Positions 1 through 10,345 of a DNA stretch of 64,000 bases are shown piece after piece. Under the pieces are notes generated by a model, which was not told the DNA's origin, searched no databases, and saw only the letters and a list, made by a program, of their open reading frames with translations. Origin of the DNA: Leptidea sinapis. Lineage: Eukaryota > Arthropoda > Insecta > Lepidoptera > Pieridae. A program made the translations under genes and the position numbers. Each line of letters starts with the position of its first letter. The first letter of the stretch is position 1. Where the stretch lies: assembly GCF_905404315.1 (NCBI RefSeq), contig NC_066312.1, positions 19,269,001-19,333,000 on the forward strand. Direction: 5' to 3'.

Positions 1-327
1 TTTCAAAAATATTCTTTTGATTCGAGCGTTTGTTCGCAGAAATTATAAAGAATTGATGTTGATGTTAACTTTTATACTGTATGGCAGATAATGATCGCTG
101 GTAATAATTAGTGACTCTTCTTCAACAAGGCTGTACTCAATGTCGGAATGGATTGGTGTCAGTCGTTTCACTATTCAGAGCAAATGGACTAGGTTTCCAG
201 CAACCAGTTTTTTGAAAAGAGTACCGGAATCAGAAAGGAACCGATATACTGAGCACAGCGCAGATCGATATATTTCAGCCACCATCCATACGAAATCGGA
301 AGTCTACCTACAATAACATCAAAAATA

Positions 328-467
328 ATCTTGAAGACCTTCCTTAAAGGCCGGCAGCGCTCTTGTGATTCCTCTGGTGTTGCAAGAGAATGTGGGCGGC
401 GGTGATCACTTAACACCAGGTGACCCGTACGCTCGTTTGTCCTCCTATTCCATAAAAAAAAAAGATG
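328..467 (+). mobile_element. CR1/Jockey-type LINE, 3' tail only
   Basis: The stretch carries the tail block shared by most LINE copies in this window: a GGCCGGCAGCGCTCTTGTGA segment, then CCTCTGGTGTTGCAAGAGAA, the GGCGGTGATCACTTAACACC block, a CCATAAAA end and an A-run at about 455-464. The A-run on the plus strand sets the orientation. Only the last ~140 bp of the element are present, as expected from 5' truncation during target-primed reverse transcription. It lies in the presumed second intron of the SOWAH gene. Confidence 0.85.
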
Positions 468-861
468 TTAAAGATGTGAGCGTTAGCGTATGACTATCAG
501 AAGTAGACTACTAGAAGTCGACACAGTCGAAGACCAGCAAGGAGTCCTAAATTACTCCGTGAGCACCGCATTAAAAGGTTAAAATTTTTCGTAAATTGTG
601 CGAAGTGGACAATTATAGATAGAATGGAGCAAGGTTTTTTTTCAGATAAAGCCAGAACTATATTTGGTGCCGACGTCGTAAAGTGCTGAGAAGACCAGGT
701 GAGCGTTATAGAGAGGTATGTTTTAAAGAAAATACGCCGTACGGCGGGGGCTCTGTTATACGTAGGTCACATTAAAAGTTTGGCGTAACTTAAAAAGACA
801 ACATGTTAAGTATAACCAAAATATTATGTTTATTGCTTTTCAAAGTACTCTCATTCACATT

Positions 862-947
862 TTAAACATTTTTTAAAACAGAAGGACCACAGATGGTAGG
901 CATGGTTTCTACGTGCTGATTGAACGCTATCACTGCCTCATCGGAAT
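862..947 (-). pseudogene. mariner transposase pseudogene, C-terminal part
   Basis: The minus-strand frame reads FTNSDEAVIAFNQHVE before a stop. This matches the mariner C-terminal block (usually RFxSPEEAV-DAF). It is the direct continuation of the KFKD end at about 2158, with only some half-dozen residues (the usual KLRGQR) missing at the junction. Together with the inverted-repeat end at 765 it shows that the LINE between them landed inside this transposon. Confidence 0.7.
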
Positions 948-956
948 TGGTAAAAG

Positions 957-2155
957 TTTTTTTTTTATATGAGAGGGGGCAAACGGGCAAGAGGCTCACG
1001 GGATGGGGAGAGGTGAGGCAACCGCCCATGGACATCCGCAACAACAGGTGTGTCAAGAAATGCGTTGCCGGCCTTTAAAGTGGGAGTATGCTTTTTTCTT
1101 GAAGGTCCCTAAGTCGTATGTGTTCGGGAAGACCGCTGCCGGTAGTTGATTCCACAAAGTGGCTGTGCGAGGCAAGAAATTTCGAACAAAACGCGCGGTT
1201 GTGGAATGCCAGACGTCTACGTGATGCGGATGGTACTTTGCACATAATGTCCGGTGGTGGAATTCGGCCGCTGGAATCAACCCGAACAGCTCCTCTGAGC
1301 ACTCCCCGTGATAAATGCGGTAGAAGATGCAAAGAGAACCCACATCTCTACGCAATGCTATAGAATCAAGCCGATCGGAGATGACTTGATCGTCGATGAT
1401 TCGAGCCGCTCTCCGTTGTCTGCGGTCAAATGGAAGAAGCTGGTACTGGGGAGCACCCGCCCAGAGGTGAGAACAGTACTCCATGTGAAGCCGAATTTGC
1501 GCATTATAAAGTTGCAGGCGGTGGCTTTTAGTGAAGTACTGTCTCGCCTTACTGAGTACACCAAGCTTTTTAGAGGCCAGTTTGGCCTTCTCTTTCAAGT
1601 GACCACGGAACTGAACGTCGCTCGATATATCGACGCCAAGTATGCCAATACAGGCTGTGGCAGTTAGAGGAGTGATCTCGAATCGAGGGGATACGACAAA
1701 GGGAGACTTTTTAGTGGTGAACGCACAAACTTGTGTCTTCTTGGGGTTGGAATTGGACTAAATTATGTCGGCCCCATTCCGAGACTTTGCAAAGCATAGT
1801 CTCGATTTCAGCTAGCTCAGCTTTTGTTCCGGTTCTCGTCGACGCTATCCCGGGACATGTTGGCACGGCCGGTTTAGGAAGCACACCCTGTGCTGTCATC
1901 TGCATAGCAATGAATATTGCTGATTTGCAGCATATCATTGATATGCAGAAGAAACAGCGTAGGGGATAGCACACAGCCTTGCGGGACACCAGCGTTTATG
2001 GGTTTTAAGTCGGAGCATGCACCGTTGATAACAACCTTGATGCTCCCATCAGCCAAAAAGCTAGTGACCCATTTGCACAACTTCTCGGCAAGCCCATAGG
2101 ATGGCAGTTTTGCTATAAGCGCTTTATGCCACACCACAGTAGAACCTCTTATCAA
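957..2155 (-). mobile_element. 5'-truncated CR1/Jockey-type LINE (second tail subfamily) with dead reverse transcriptase
   Basis: On the minus strand the sequence runs from inside the reverse transcriptase domain (VVWHKALIAKLPSYGL at about 2130, then GVPQGCVLSP and CYADDS near 1880-1960) through the connection region (frame shifted near 1711-1870) to a long C-terminal frame, 1053-1598 (181 aa: HMEYCSHLWAGAP, RRQRRAARI, YRIYHGECSEEL). The 3' end is a T-run on the plus strand at about 957-966. The tail (GAGAGGGGGCAAACGGGCAA) differs from the other copies here, so this is a separate subfamily. At least one frameshift and a missing 5' half make it inactive. It is inserted in the mariner transposase. 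Confidence 0.85.
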
Positions 2156-2157
2156 AT

Positions 2158-3015
2158 CTTTGAATTTGGGGAAAATACAGAAATCATAGGGTGCTAGGTC
2201 GGGGCTATGTGCAGGATGGGTGACGAGTTCTACTTTTTCGGAAGTTAAAGTGACTTAGTTTTGTTGGCCGTGTGTGAAGAAGCGTTGTCATGATGTAGGA
2301 GAACGCCGCTTTTTGGTCGTCCTTCGCGAACTTTTTTAACACCCTGGGTAAACAAATGGTAGAATACCACTCGGCATTAACACTCTTTTGATCTTCAAGT
2401 CGAATTGTGCAGATGGGATTCGTAGCTGAGAAAAAAAAGGGATCAGTTTTTACCAACGTTTCTCGCGTGCCTCACCCTTGTTGGCCTGTTCTCATTTTCA
2501 AAAACCCATTCACAAGATTGCTGTTTTTTTTTTGGGTTCAAATCAATAAATCCACGTTTTGTCTCCTGTGACAATGTCATAAACAGCATTAGAATGTCCG
2601 TCGTCGTACTTCATTCAAATCTGTGAGCACCATTCCACGCGTGCCCGCTGTCAGTACATGAGGGATCCAATGACAACAAAGTTTACGAACTTTCAATTCT
2701 TCGTGTAAAATTTTATGAATTTGGCTCATACCATCCTCGAATTGTCTCATAGGTAATCCGCGGGTTTTCTTCAATTAGCCGCTTAACAGTAGCCACATTA
2801 TTTTCGTTGACTGCAGTTGAAGGCCGCCCTTTACGAAATTCGTAATGTAAAGAAACCCGACCTCTCTCAAATTCAGCAAACCATCGCCTCACGGTGCTCA
2901 AGCAAGGTGCTTCTCTCCCAAAGCATTTTGAAGACGAGCGGCAGTCTTGCGGAGAGTGAGAAGTTATAGAATCACAAAAAATCATCGCTCTAAAAACTTT
3001 TCGACTTGATTCCAT
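2158..3015 (-). pseudogene. mariner transposase pseudogene, N-terminal and catalytic part
   Basis: Mariner transposase cuts and pastes the element at TA sites. The start is set at the methionine of MESSRKVFRAMIF (3015). Recognisable in order are: a helix-turn-helix region with TVRRWFAEFERGRVSL, the second DNA-binding helix region (GMSQIHKILHEELKVRKLC), the first catalytic Asp context (VTGDKTWIY, with K where the family usually has E), the second (HHDNASSHT) and the third (PDLAPYDF). They lie in different frames with stops between them, so the gene is dead. The open frame continues to KFKD at about 2158, where the inserted LINE begins. Its remaining C-terminus resumes at 862-947. Confidence 0.8.
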
Positions 3016-3242
3016 TTTCGTCGCGTACGTAGAACTTTGATGTGTGATAAAAAACAATTGACAAATGATTTCCCGCCAATTGTTCTTTTTTACTACTAAG
3101 AAGGTTACAACATTTCAAAAATTTAACATTCAAATTTCAAATAGTTCTGATTAGCTAGAAGTGCAAAACTTTTAGTGTGCCCCATGTATTTTGGGCTGGC
3201 ATAACTTCTGATGCACGTACAGAATTAGTTATCTAAGAAAAT

Positions 3243-3443
3243 CATTGAGCATCTATGGGACTTTCTAAAACTAAGTATTAGAGCTGTACCTTGGTGTACA
3301 GACCCCACAGAATATTTGAGGGTTTAAAATTGCTATTACGACCGAAAGCCAGCGTATTCCCCAAGAACTCAAAAAACACCTCGTCCAAAGCATGCCAGGA
3401 GGAATTGCAGCAGTCATTTCAGCCACTGTAGGCCACCCTTGAT
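3243..3443 (+). pseudogene. Tc1-family transposase C-terminal remnant
   Basis: Two in-frame pieces resemble the end of Tc1 transposases. IEHLWDFLKLSIRAV (from 3243) matches the 'IEHxWdxlk' motif around the last catalytic residue. ESQRIPQELKKHLVQSMPGG (from 3344), followed by IAAVISATVGHP and a stop, matches the conserved 'l v sMp rr..avi.a.Gg.T.Y' tail. A stop and a frame change separate them. No N-terminal half is visible, so this is an old fragment. Confidence 0.7.
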
Positions 3444-3662
3444 ATTAATTTTTTATTTTTATTGTTAGTAAATAAAGGAAAAAGTCAGTTGAAGTAAACT
3501 TATTTTTTTGTCAAAATGAGTAAAAAAAAAAATCAAAATAAAACAGATTAGGATCAACTTAATTACCAAACAAGTGTTTTTACATCAGTAAATTTAATAT
3601 TTACTTTATTTTGTTGCATCACTTTCCTTTGTTAATATTAAAAGTACTTGAATAATGTTTGT

Positions 3663-3800
3663 TTTCGAGTCATGGGTCATATAACATTATATTATACATT
3701 ACATTATACATATGTATTTTTGTATATTTAAGTAAGTATATTGTATTCAATATATTGTTGTCTTGTACCCAGAGTACAGGCTAGTGCTAGTGCTCATTTG
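3663..3800 (+). repeat. dispersed repeat D, copy 1 (LINE 3'-end-like)
   Basis: It shares blocks with the copy at 62876-63060: TTCGAGTCATGG near the start, AAGTATATTGTATT, then ATATTGTTGTCTTGTACCC and an ACAGGCTA end. I recognise this as a common lepidopteran repeat, probably an RTE-type LINE 3' region, but the family is inferred. AT-rich spacer and simple-repeat-like TTATACATTACATTATAC surround it. Confidence 0.65.
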
Positions 3801-4829
3801 CAAAGGAGTTTATAATTTTAGTTTTAAGAAAAAATTAAATCCATAACTAGGTACATCTGCAGTAAAAATGTCCTCAAAGGGGCGTCCACATCTAGGAAAT
3901 CAGGTAAGAAATGATCTGATTGCTGAACTACAGCCACTATGCCGATGATATGCTATTCATATGTTCACTTTGGGCTGTATAGCACCTACTGCAACCCTAT
4001 AAGCATTACTCGACCTACCGCCACTGCGGCTGAAGGCGAAAGCTGTGGAAGTATGTCTCTCAAAACTTTGAAAATGCCACAAAATAGGTCAGGAACCGCT
4101 CATACAGGCAGTAATTGACAGGATACCTAGGCAGCATATTTTCGACAAAAAATACAAGATACCAACTGTTTGAAGAGCCCTAGGAGGGCATTAACGAAAA
4201 AAGCAGGCAGATCCAAGACTAGCCCAGGTGCTAGCTCTGGAGTATTCTCAGAGTACATAAAAATGCAATTCACACATATATAAACTATCACCCCACAACA
4301 CCGACTTCCAGTCATAATGTATTGAATGGTCATCATGATGGCGATCAATCCGCAACAAAAAAAGAGCTGCAACACAAGCTTGGGGCTAGTCTATAAATGC
4401 TAACAAACTCTGTTTGAGGTATGCAACAACACAGATGTAACAGCAGATTAAAGGACACGGCAGCAAAAACTAATTTGTAATATAAATTTAGAAAAATAAA
4501 TTGTTATATACATTTTGTATGAGCACATATATTGCCCAATAAAAACTTAAATGAGTAGTAGGCATAACAGATTTATCTTAATTTCTGGTCTTGACATTAT
4601 GATTAGCACACTGTCTAGTAAATTTGCTTATGTACCTATGAGTATAAATACATATCATTATCATGAATATATTGAGATGCAACATTTAAAAGGTAGGAAG
4701 GAATATCTCATTAATTTTTCCCGTAATGATTTCTTAGGACCTCGGTTATAAATAGCGCAAATTTACCTTCTACAGCACAAAGAAGGTATTAATACTGCCT
4801 TTACTGCCCTATAACAAAATGTCACTTAA

Positions 4830-4978
4830 CTTTAAGTTTCTTGCACCACTTCTTCTCTCTCAGAGCGCCATTTGTTTCCAAAGTGGTAGTAGTATCTAGT
4901 ACATTAGAAATGGCATAAATAATAATTCTAAAGGAATCAATTTTGAGAAAATAAATGACTTTTTATGCCTTTTTTTTA
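4830..4978 (+). repeat. dispersed repeat B, copy 1
   Basis: The block TTCTTCTCTCTCAGAGCGCC followed by ATTTGTTTCC and, further on, TTCTAAAGGAATCAATTTTG is shared with 20587-20755 and 47500-47670, all in the same orientation. The 5' part is more diverged than in the other two copies. It looks like a short retroposon or LINE 3' end; no open frame is present. Confidence 0.8.
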
Positions 4979-5970
4979 ACTATGAAAATAACTAAAGTTA
5001 ACGAGTTGTGTGGTATATATGTCAGTTAATTGTCTAACTATCTATTAGCAAATCCTTCAATCTGGGGGACCCCATTGCAACTAGGTAGCCAATGCCATGA
5101 AATATAGCAGATTTCAACAGTTTTACCACCTCTCCATTTAACAAAACATTTGTATCTACATTTTTGACATTTGGTATAGTAAATTTTAAATACTTACATA
5201 ATATTTAGTTTATTTGCTATTTAACAATAGGTAACTAAACTAGCTTAGTACCAATGGGTTTAGGTTTATAATATATGGTACATACAAATTTATTTTAATA
5301 CAGAAATCAGTTTTAGGTAATGAATTATTATTCAAGTAAGCAGTCTTACTAGCAGTGTGTAAATAATGTTGTAGAACTAAATTTGGTTCATAATTTGCAA
5401 TACCATTTGGTATATGTATATATATCATTGTCATATGATGGTATTATGATTATTATGGAAGGGTTTCACATGTATTTTGTTTACTTTGACATTGTATTAC
5501 AATTAAACTCGCATATGGGCTTCAGAATGATAATATCAGTTAATCTGTGTCACAAGTTCATCCTTAAAATGTGCATGTCAACTTGTTTGTTTTTGACAAC
5601 TAAATGTTTGTTTTTGCTGAACTGAATTTATTGCACACTAGTTATTCATTTTAAACTATTCTTTCAATTTGATTTCTGAACGACGGGGAACACATCAAAG
5701 GAAAAACAAAATTGTTGTTTTTATTTAATTCCGAGCTATTTCATATTTATTTAAACCTTTTCTGGACCTCCACAAATAATTCAAGACCAAAATTAGCCAA
5801 ATCAGTCCAGCAGTTCTCAAGTTTTAGCAAGACCAAAGAACAGCAATTCATTTTTATATATATAGATTTCAAGTCACCTTCTTTTAGTATGTTATAAAGA
5901 AATTCTGTTTGTATACTTCTACTGTATGTTTTCAAAGTTTATTTATTAAAGAAAAAACTTGATCACTTAC
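4979..5970. other. SOWAH intron sequence, no feature recognised
   Basis: This is AT-rich sequence directly after the SOWAH exon 2 donor (GT at 5970-5969 on the minus strand). The short open frames here have low-complexity composition and match no family I recognise. No ankyrin-repeat exon can be seen anywhere in 1-5970. Confidence 0.5.
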
Positions 5971-6921
5971 CGAAGAATTGAAGCTAAGCTTGTTGCTTTT
6001 CAACACATCACTTTCCGATGCCATTCTATTAAACATTTGCTTTCTTTCCTTAACCGATATTTTCTGTTCACCATCCACTAATAAACACTCACTTTTTGAA
6101 GATTTCAAGGTTGGTGGTGATTCACTTGATGCAGAATTTTCATCAGAAACCATCATATTGGGAGAAATATTAGTCACACTTGGTCGCTTGACTGATATTG
6201 ATTTGTCTGTAGATTTTCTTCTTGGGTGTACTTTTGGTGGAACATCATCAGGTGTGTCCAATCTCTCTGAGGAATCAAGTGATACTTGAAGAGTGCTTGT
6301 TGGCGTCATTGGTGCAGGAGCTTGAATTAAACTTGAAACTATATTTAAATCCTCATTCAGTTGTAATGGTTTTGCTTGGGTTATAATATCTTGTGGCTTA
6401 ACTGATTGATGTTCCAAAATGCCAATATTATTATCAATTGGCACTGATAATACTTCATTTGGAAACCCAGTACTTTCACTAATATCTTTTACATTGTTAA
6501 CTGGCATATATTTCTTTTTTAAAATCAACCATTTCTCATTGTTTTGAGTTTTTATTACAGCTAATGTATTCACAAGTTTTTTAAACGTATTTCTGGCTGA
6601 ATCTGAAATAGAAATAGCAAATATACGAGCTAGTTAATTGACTAGATACCTATAAAAATCAATAAGTTTATAGGGGCTGACAGAACATAGGCAAGGTACT
6701 TATAGAGTATACCTCTATGTACATGTTAAACCTTAAATACGTAAACAGAAGAGTAGAAAAGAGATTTAGGTATAGGATACAATCTGCTTACCTCTCATAT
6801 CAGGATTCATTAGGAAAACTTTAAAATGTTTTACCAATTCATGATTAGTAACTTTACCATTATGTGCAAGCATAAATTTTAATATTTCATCAAAACTTAA
6901 TTCAGCCGGCGGTGTATTCAT
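5971..6921 (-). CDS. sowah: SOWAH-family protein, 5' exons 1 and 2 (partial gene)
   Basis: Exon 1 is 6792-6921 (start ATG at 6921, donor AG|GTAAGC) and exon 2 is 5971-6602 (acceptor TTTCTATTTCAG, donor TCG|GTAAGT). The 189-bp intron joins them in phase 1, giving 254 codons that end in phase 0. Residues ~7-80 form the SOWAH N-terminal winged-helix-like domain: ELSFDEILKFMLAHNGKVTN, ELVKHFKVFL, then SARNTFKKLVNTLAVIK and WLILKKKYM. This is recognisable against vertebrate SOWAHA-D and insect homologues. Residues ~85-254 are Ser/Pro/Asn-rich and probably disordered, with PPKVHPRRKS. The family's C-terminal ankyrin repeats are absent and must lie beyond the left edge. Its cellular role is poorly known. 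A LINE-rich intron of more than 5.9 kb follows. The start is the first ATG and opens straight into the domain. Confidence 0.85.
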
Positions 6922-7094
6922 TTTGCTAATTTGTTTGTTTATTCCGATGTCACTAACATGTATAATATATAGTTTAGTACTTCTTTGTCCTTATTTCAAA
7001 TTTTAAAGGATCTTACGTTATTGAAAACTAAAATCAAAGTGTAAAATGTAAACAACGTTGATTTTTTATCTGTCATAGTGTTGCCACTTGGCGC

Positions 7095-7462
7095 TTGTCA
7101 AGTGCCAACTCGACCTAATAAAAAAACTATTGTGAAATTAGCCCAGGAATGTTTTAGTCTTTAATTTTACAAATTAATATAATTATGGTTATAATTAAAA
7201 AAAATAATGATCGGGTTTGTATACAACAGTTTTTATGTTCTATAACAAATGAAAAAGCAGTTGGTACAAATAGAAAATGGCTAAAAGGCACACAGATTTC
7301 ACTGGTTACTCTTGGGTTATGACCACAACCCAAGCGTTGAACAAAAAATATTACGTACCAAGAATAACGGATTAAACGGCATGCGGCCGGTTGGCTTAAT
7401 TGATTGTGTTTAATGCTAATTTCACAATAGTTTTTTTATTAGGTCGAGTTGGCACTTGACAA
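7095..7462. mobile_element. MITE-like element with perfect 48-bp inverted repeats
   Basis: The arm 7095-7142 (begins TTGTCAAGTGCCAACTCGAC) is the exact reverse complement of 7415-7462, including a run of seven A/T. The 272-bp interior has no open frame. This is the structure of a non-autonomous DNA transposon or recent foldback element. No convincing target-site duplication is visible next to the arms, so the ends could extend a little. It sits 174 bp upstream of the SOWAH start codon, inside the likely promoter/5' UTR. Confidence 0.75.
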
Positions 7463-8127
7463 TTAATTAAGCCGCTGGGACGTAAACCGAAAGGCGCGGG
7501 CTTAATCCCGTATGGTCCACACATTTCGATACAAATTAAGACAAGAAGTAAAAACAATGAAAGATAAAATGCCGAGCGAAAGGAATCCTTGAATTCGCAC
7601 TAATCGGTAAAAGCTCCAGGTGACAACAGACAACAGAATGACAAATGAATTGCTGTTATAGAAGAAAATATAAAAGTACCGTACAGTACTGGATAGATTC
7701 CATCACAATAAATGTTATTAAAATAAAGTAAGTATGTATATTGTTGGAAAACTAGAATAATTTGAATAACAGCTATAGACCATATTACCAAATCAGTCTC
7801 ATTATAACATGGTAAGTAACGGCAAAGTAGTAAGTAAAAACAGTGGTGTAGCCAGGATTTTCGCCAATCGGGGCGGCTAGAAATTTGCCGCTCTATGTTG
7901 CCATCATTAGTGAAATATAAAATGGTAATTTTTAAATCTTAAGAACTTGACGTTTTTGTGTAAGTATTTTAGAAATCAAAAAATCCTATAACAAGAATGT
8001 CGTCATACCGATTACACTTAAATTAGTAAATTCACTTTGTAGCAGTAGGAACCCAGTCTAGAAATGGAGGCTTAGTGAATTGGGAGCTCATGCCTATATA
8101 ACATCTCAGATTACTCCAATCAACTGA
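7463..8127. other. intergenic, nothing clear
   Basis: AT-rich sequence with a short GC-richer patch at about 7840-7900 (GTGGTGTAGCCAGGATTTTC). I see no gene, RNA or repeat that I can support. Confidence 0.4.
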
Positions 8128-8860
8128 CTAGATGGCTAGTTGAAGTGAAAACTTCTTTAGCGGCGTTGAGCACTTTTCTAGGGATGGGTATAAAATGTTA
8201 AACTCGCGTCATGAGACGCGACCTGATCGAAAATCATAAGACAGTAGATAAAATTATGGATGATAGTTGATTTTCCTGCGAGATAAACTTTCTAATGTAG
8301 AATAATAAGTACCTTATTAGGTGGCGATATTTCACCATCGAGGTCGCAATTTACATTATATTTTTTTTTGGAATTAAGAGATGACGGTTTGATTTTTCCA
8401 AACTTCCTCGTAAACAAAGTTTAAATTTAAATATTGTTATAAGCCTCCATGTAGTGTTAGTAGTAGTAGGTCGTGAAAGAAACAATTTCTGAGATGTAGT
8501 ACATCGGCTGTTTCCAAATTAAGATTCTGGCTATATTATTATAATAAGATTATAGAATAGCAAAATATTTTATTCAGAAATTGTTGCAATGTTTAAATTG
8601 CAATTTATTGGTAATCCGATGGTATGGACAAAAAAATGATAGTCTTATTTTTTTTTAAACTTCCCTGTAAACAACATTTTCTATTTCTTCTTTCGGGTTG
8701 AAGAATAACTAAACTATTTGTTGAACTGATTCAGCACGCCACATACATGCGAGAAACAATAATTTTTGAGATCTATACCGGCTGCTTTGAAAGTTTGGCC
8801 CTGTGCTTTATTGATTGTCATCGCGTAGCAAAGTCTAATTTGTAATAAATTAAATTATTT
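8128..8860 (-). mobile_element. Helitron 3' portion
   Basis: Helitrons are rolling-circle transposons that end in CTRR preceded by a short hairpin. On the minus strand the left end shows a perfect hairpin GAAGTTTTCACTTC (8142-8155) followed by CTAG at 8136-8139 and again at 8128-8131. The second is followed by T, as expected for insertion between A and T. A second GC-rich hairpin (CGCGTC/GACGCG, 8205-8220) lies inside. Upstream on the same strand are PIF1-type helicase remnants (8400-8860). The 5' part with the Rep domain is not seen. Confidence 0.7.
8400..8860 (-). pseudogene. Helitron PIF1-helicase C-terminal remnants, partly duplicated
   Basis: Reading leftward, 8750-8855 encodes LCYAMTINKAQGQTFKAAGI then DLKNYCFSH, the helicase motif region that precedes the final 'vA-SRV' motif in Helitron/PIF1 helicases. 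NVVYREV follows near 8680. A second, more decayed copy of the same end lies at 8400-8545: its DNA aligns with the first over the ATCTCA..AATT..TTGTTTCT block and it ends with the parallel NFVYEEV. Stops and frame changes break both. The order suggests a local duplication or two nested insertions of the same family. Confidence 0.65.
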
Positions 8861-9639
8861 TAATACGTTTTTATAAGTTTTTGCACAAATTTTTGAGGAA
8901 ATTATTTTCAAAATTAATTGGGGAAATTTTTACGGAAACTTATAGGCAATATATTTTTGCAAATTATCATGAAAGGTATTAGGGAAGTTTATGGAATTTT
9001 TTTTTTGTGCAAATTATCGTGAAATCTTTTTTTAACCGGATCATCCTGGCTGTCCGGCGCGGAAATGCAGCCAGTTTTTTTGTCACCATTCCACGCGGAC
9101 ATAATTTGTATAGTAATTAGATAAGGCTAGATTTAAGTTTAACTGAAACGGTTTCAATTAAAAAAAAATTGTTCAAATATCTCACACTAAATAAAATACA
9201 AATAAAACTATACGTGTACACCTACTTATTAAAAAGACATTATGAAGTATGTACCTAAATACTAAGTTTAACTTGAAAAAGCAGTGAAAGCCAAATGGTT
9301 GAGACAAAGTATAAGTACTTAAATATCACTTGCTATAACGGTGAAGAAAATATCGTGAGGAAAACTGCACGCCTGAGAGTTCTCCATAGGAATATTATGT
9401 GTGTGAAGTCTGCAAACCACACTTTCAACAATACGCACTACACCGCCCAGCGTGATAAACTATGACCAAAATGCCTTCTCATTCCGAGAGGAGACCTCGA
9501 AACTGTAGAGAGCCGGATATGGGTGGATCATGATGACTAAGACTGTAACAATTTTTTATTCAATAATTTTATCATCGAAAGGCGTAGATGTCAAAGGTAT
9601 TTTAATTATATAGGTGCCCATACAAATAATACCACTATG
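8861..9639. other. intergenic; one small repeat-like patch
   Basis: Mostly AT-rich. The patch at about 9040-9110 (CCGGATCATCCTGGCTGTCC) is GC-rich relative to its surroundings and looks like a transposon fragment, but I cannot assign it. A few short runs of (GTGCAAATTAT)-like sequence recur at 8960-9030. Confidence 0.35.
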
Positions 9640-9903
9640 GGCGAATTTATAAGACTTTCATCCAACATTTCAACCCCAATTTCACCCCCTTAGGAGGGAT
9701 TTCATAAAATCTTTTCTTAGCTGATACCTACGCCCTAAAAAGACCTACCTGCCAAACTTCAAGATAACAATAGTTAACAATAATTAAAACTTTCCCCCCA
9801 TACAAAATGTCATCCCCTATTTAACCACCCTTAAGGTGAGATTTATTGAAGTAGCGTATAGGTAGATTTTCTTATAATATATATATATATATATGACACT
9901 GAA

Positions 9904-9985
<82 letters not shown>

Positions 9986-10345
9986 TGTTTTCAGTGAGTA
10001 ACCTAAATTACATCGCTAACTTCGAAAACATAGTACTTTTCATATAATCTTCCAACCCTCATTTTCATAGGATTCTTTCTTCTTACACTTGCCCCCAGAA
10101 AAAATCTACATTAAAAGTTTTGCAAAATTACTTATACAGATTTTTATGATTTAAAACTAATAACCTAAATGTCGATTGTCACGTCTCTAACTTCAAAAAC
10201 ATAGAACTTTCGACCCTCTCCTTTCACCACCTCAGGGGAAGATTTTCTCAAATCAATTCTTAGCTGACATCTACGTTTTATAACTTTAGAAAGAACCTAC
10301 CTTCCAAATTTGAAGTTAGTAGGCTTTGTAATTTCTGAGATTTCT
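9640..10345 (+). repeat. degenerate repeat units interrupted by a (TA)n palindrome
   Basis: Three diverged units share an order of motifs: ACTTTC followed by CCC-rich 'TTCACC..CCTNAGG', 'TCTTAGCTGA', then 'GACCTACCT.CCAAACTTCAA'. Units lie at about 9650-9840, 10000-10140 (partial) and 10165-10340. The last ends with TCAGTCAGTCAGAGAGTG, a signature of a dispersed insect repeat I recognise but cannot name. There is no coding capacity. Confidence 0.45.
9876..9996. repeat. (TA)n microsatellite forming a 100-bp palindrome
   Basis: A shorter TA run (9876-9893) is followed by CACTGAAAACAATATATA at 9897, a pure TA run, and TATATATTGTTTTCAGTG ending at 9996. The 9897-9996 block is its own reverse complement except for one G-T mismatch pair (9978 against 9915). 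The non-TA arms (CACTGAAAACAA) show it is a true inverted repeat and not only a dinucleotide run. Such sequence can extrude cruciforms and is prone to assembly error. Confidence 0.85.

Larger units (their letters stand above)
765..3186 (-). mobile_element. mariner element, decayed, split by a LINE insertion
   Basis: Both termini look like mariner inverted repeats: the left end reads GGTCACATTAAAAGTTT after a TA at 763-764, and the right end on the minus strand reads GGGGCACACTAAAAGTTTT next to a TA at about 3187. Between them on the minus strand lie pieces of one transposase: the N-terminal helix-turn-helix part and catalytic core (2158-3015) and the C-terminal tail (862-947). A LINE (957-2155) separates them. 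Without the insert the element would be about 1.2 kb, the normal mariner length. The exact termini are uncertain by a few bases. Confidence 0.8.

Noticed and set aside
4127..4375. Minus-strand frame rich in Cys and hydrophobic residues, suggestive of membrane segments
   Set aside because: It lies in the SOWAH intron, has no similarity to known proteins, and its hydrophobicity follows from AT-rich codons.
1..5970. Search for SOWAH ankyrin-repeat exons on the minus strand
   Set aside because: No frame shows the ankyrin pattern (TALHWAA..G...vv.lL), so the remaining exons are placed outside the window.
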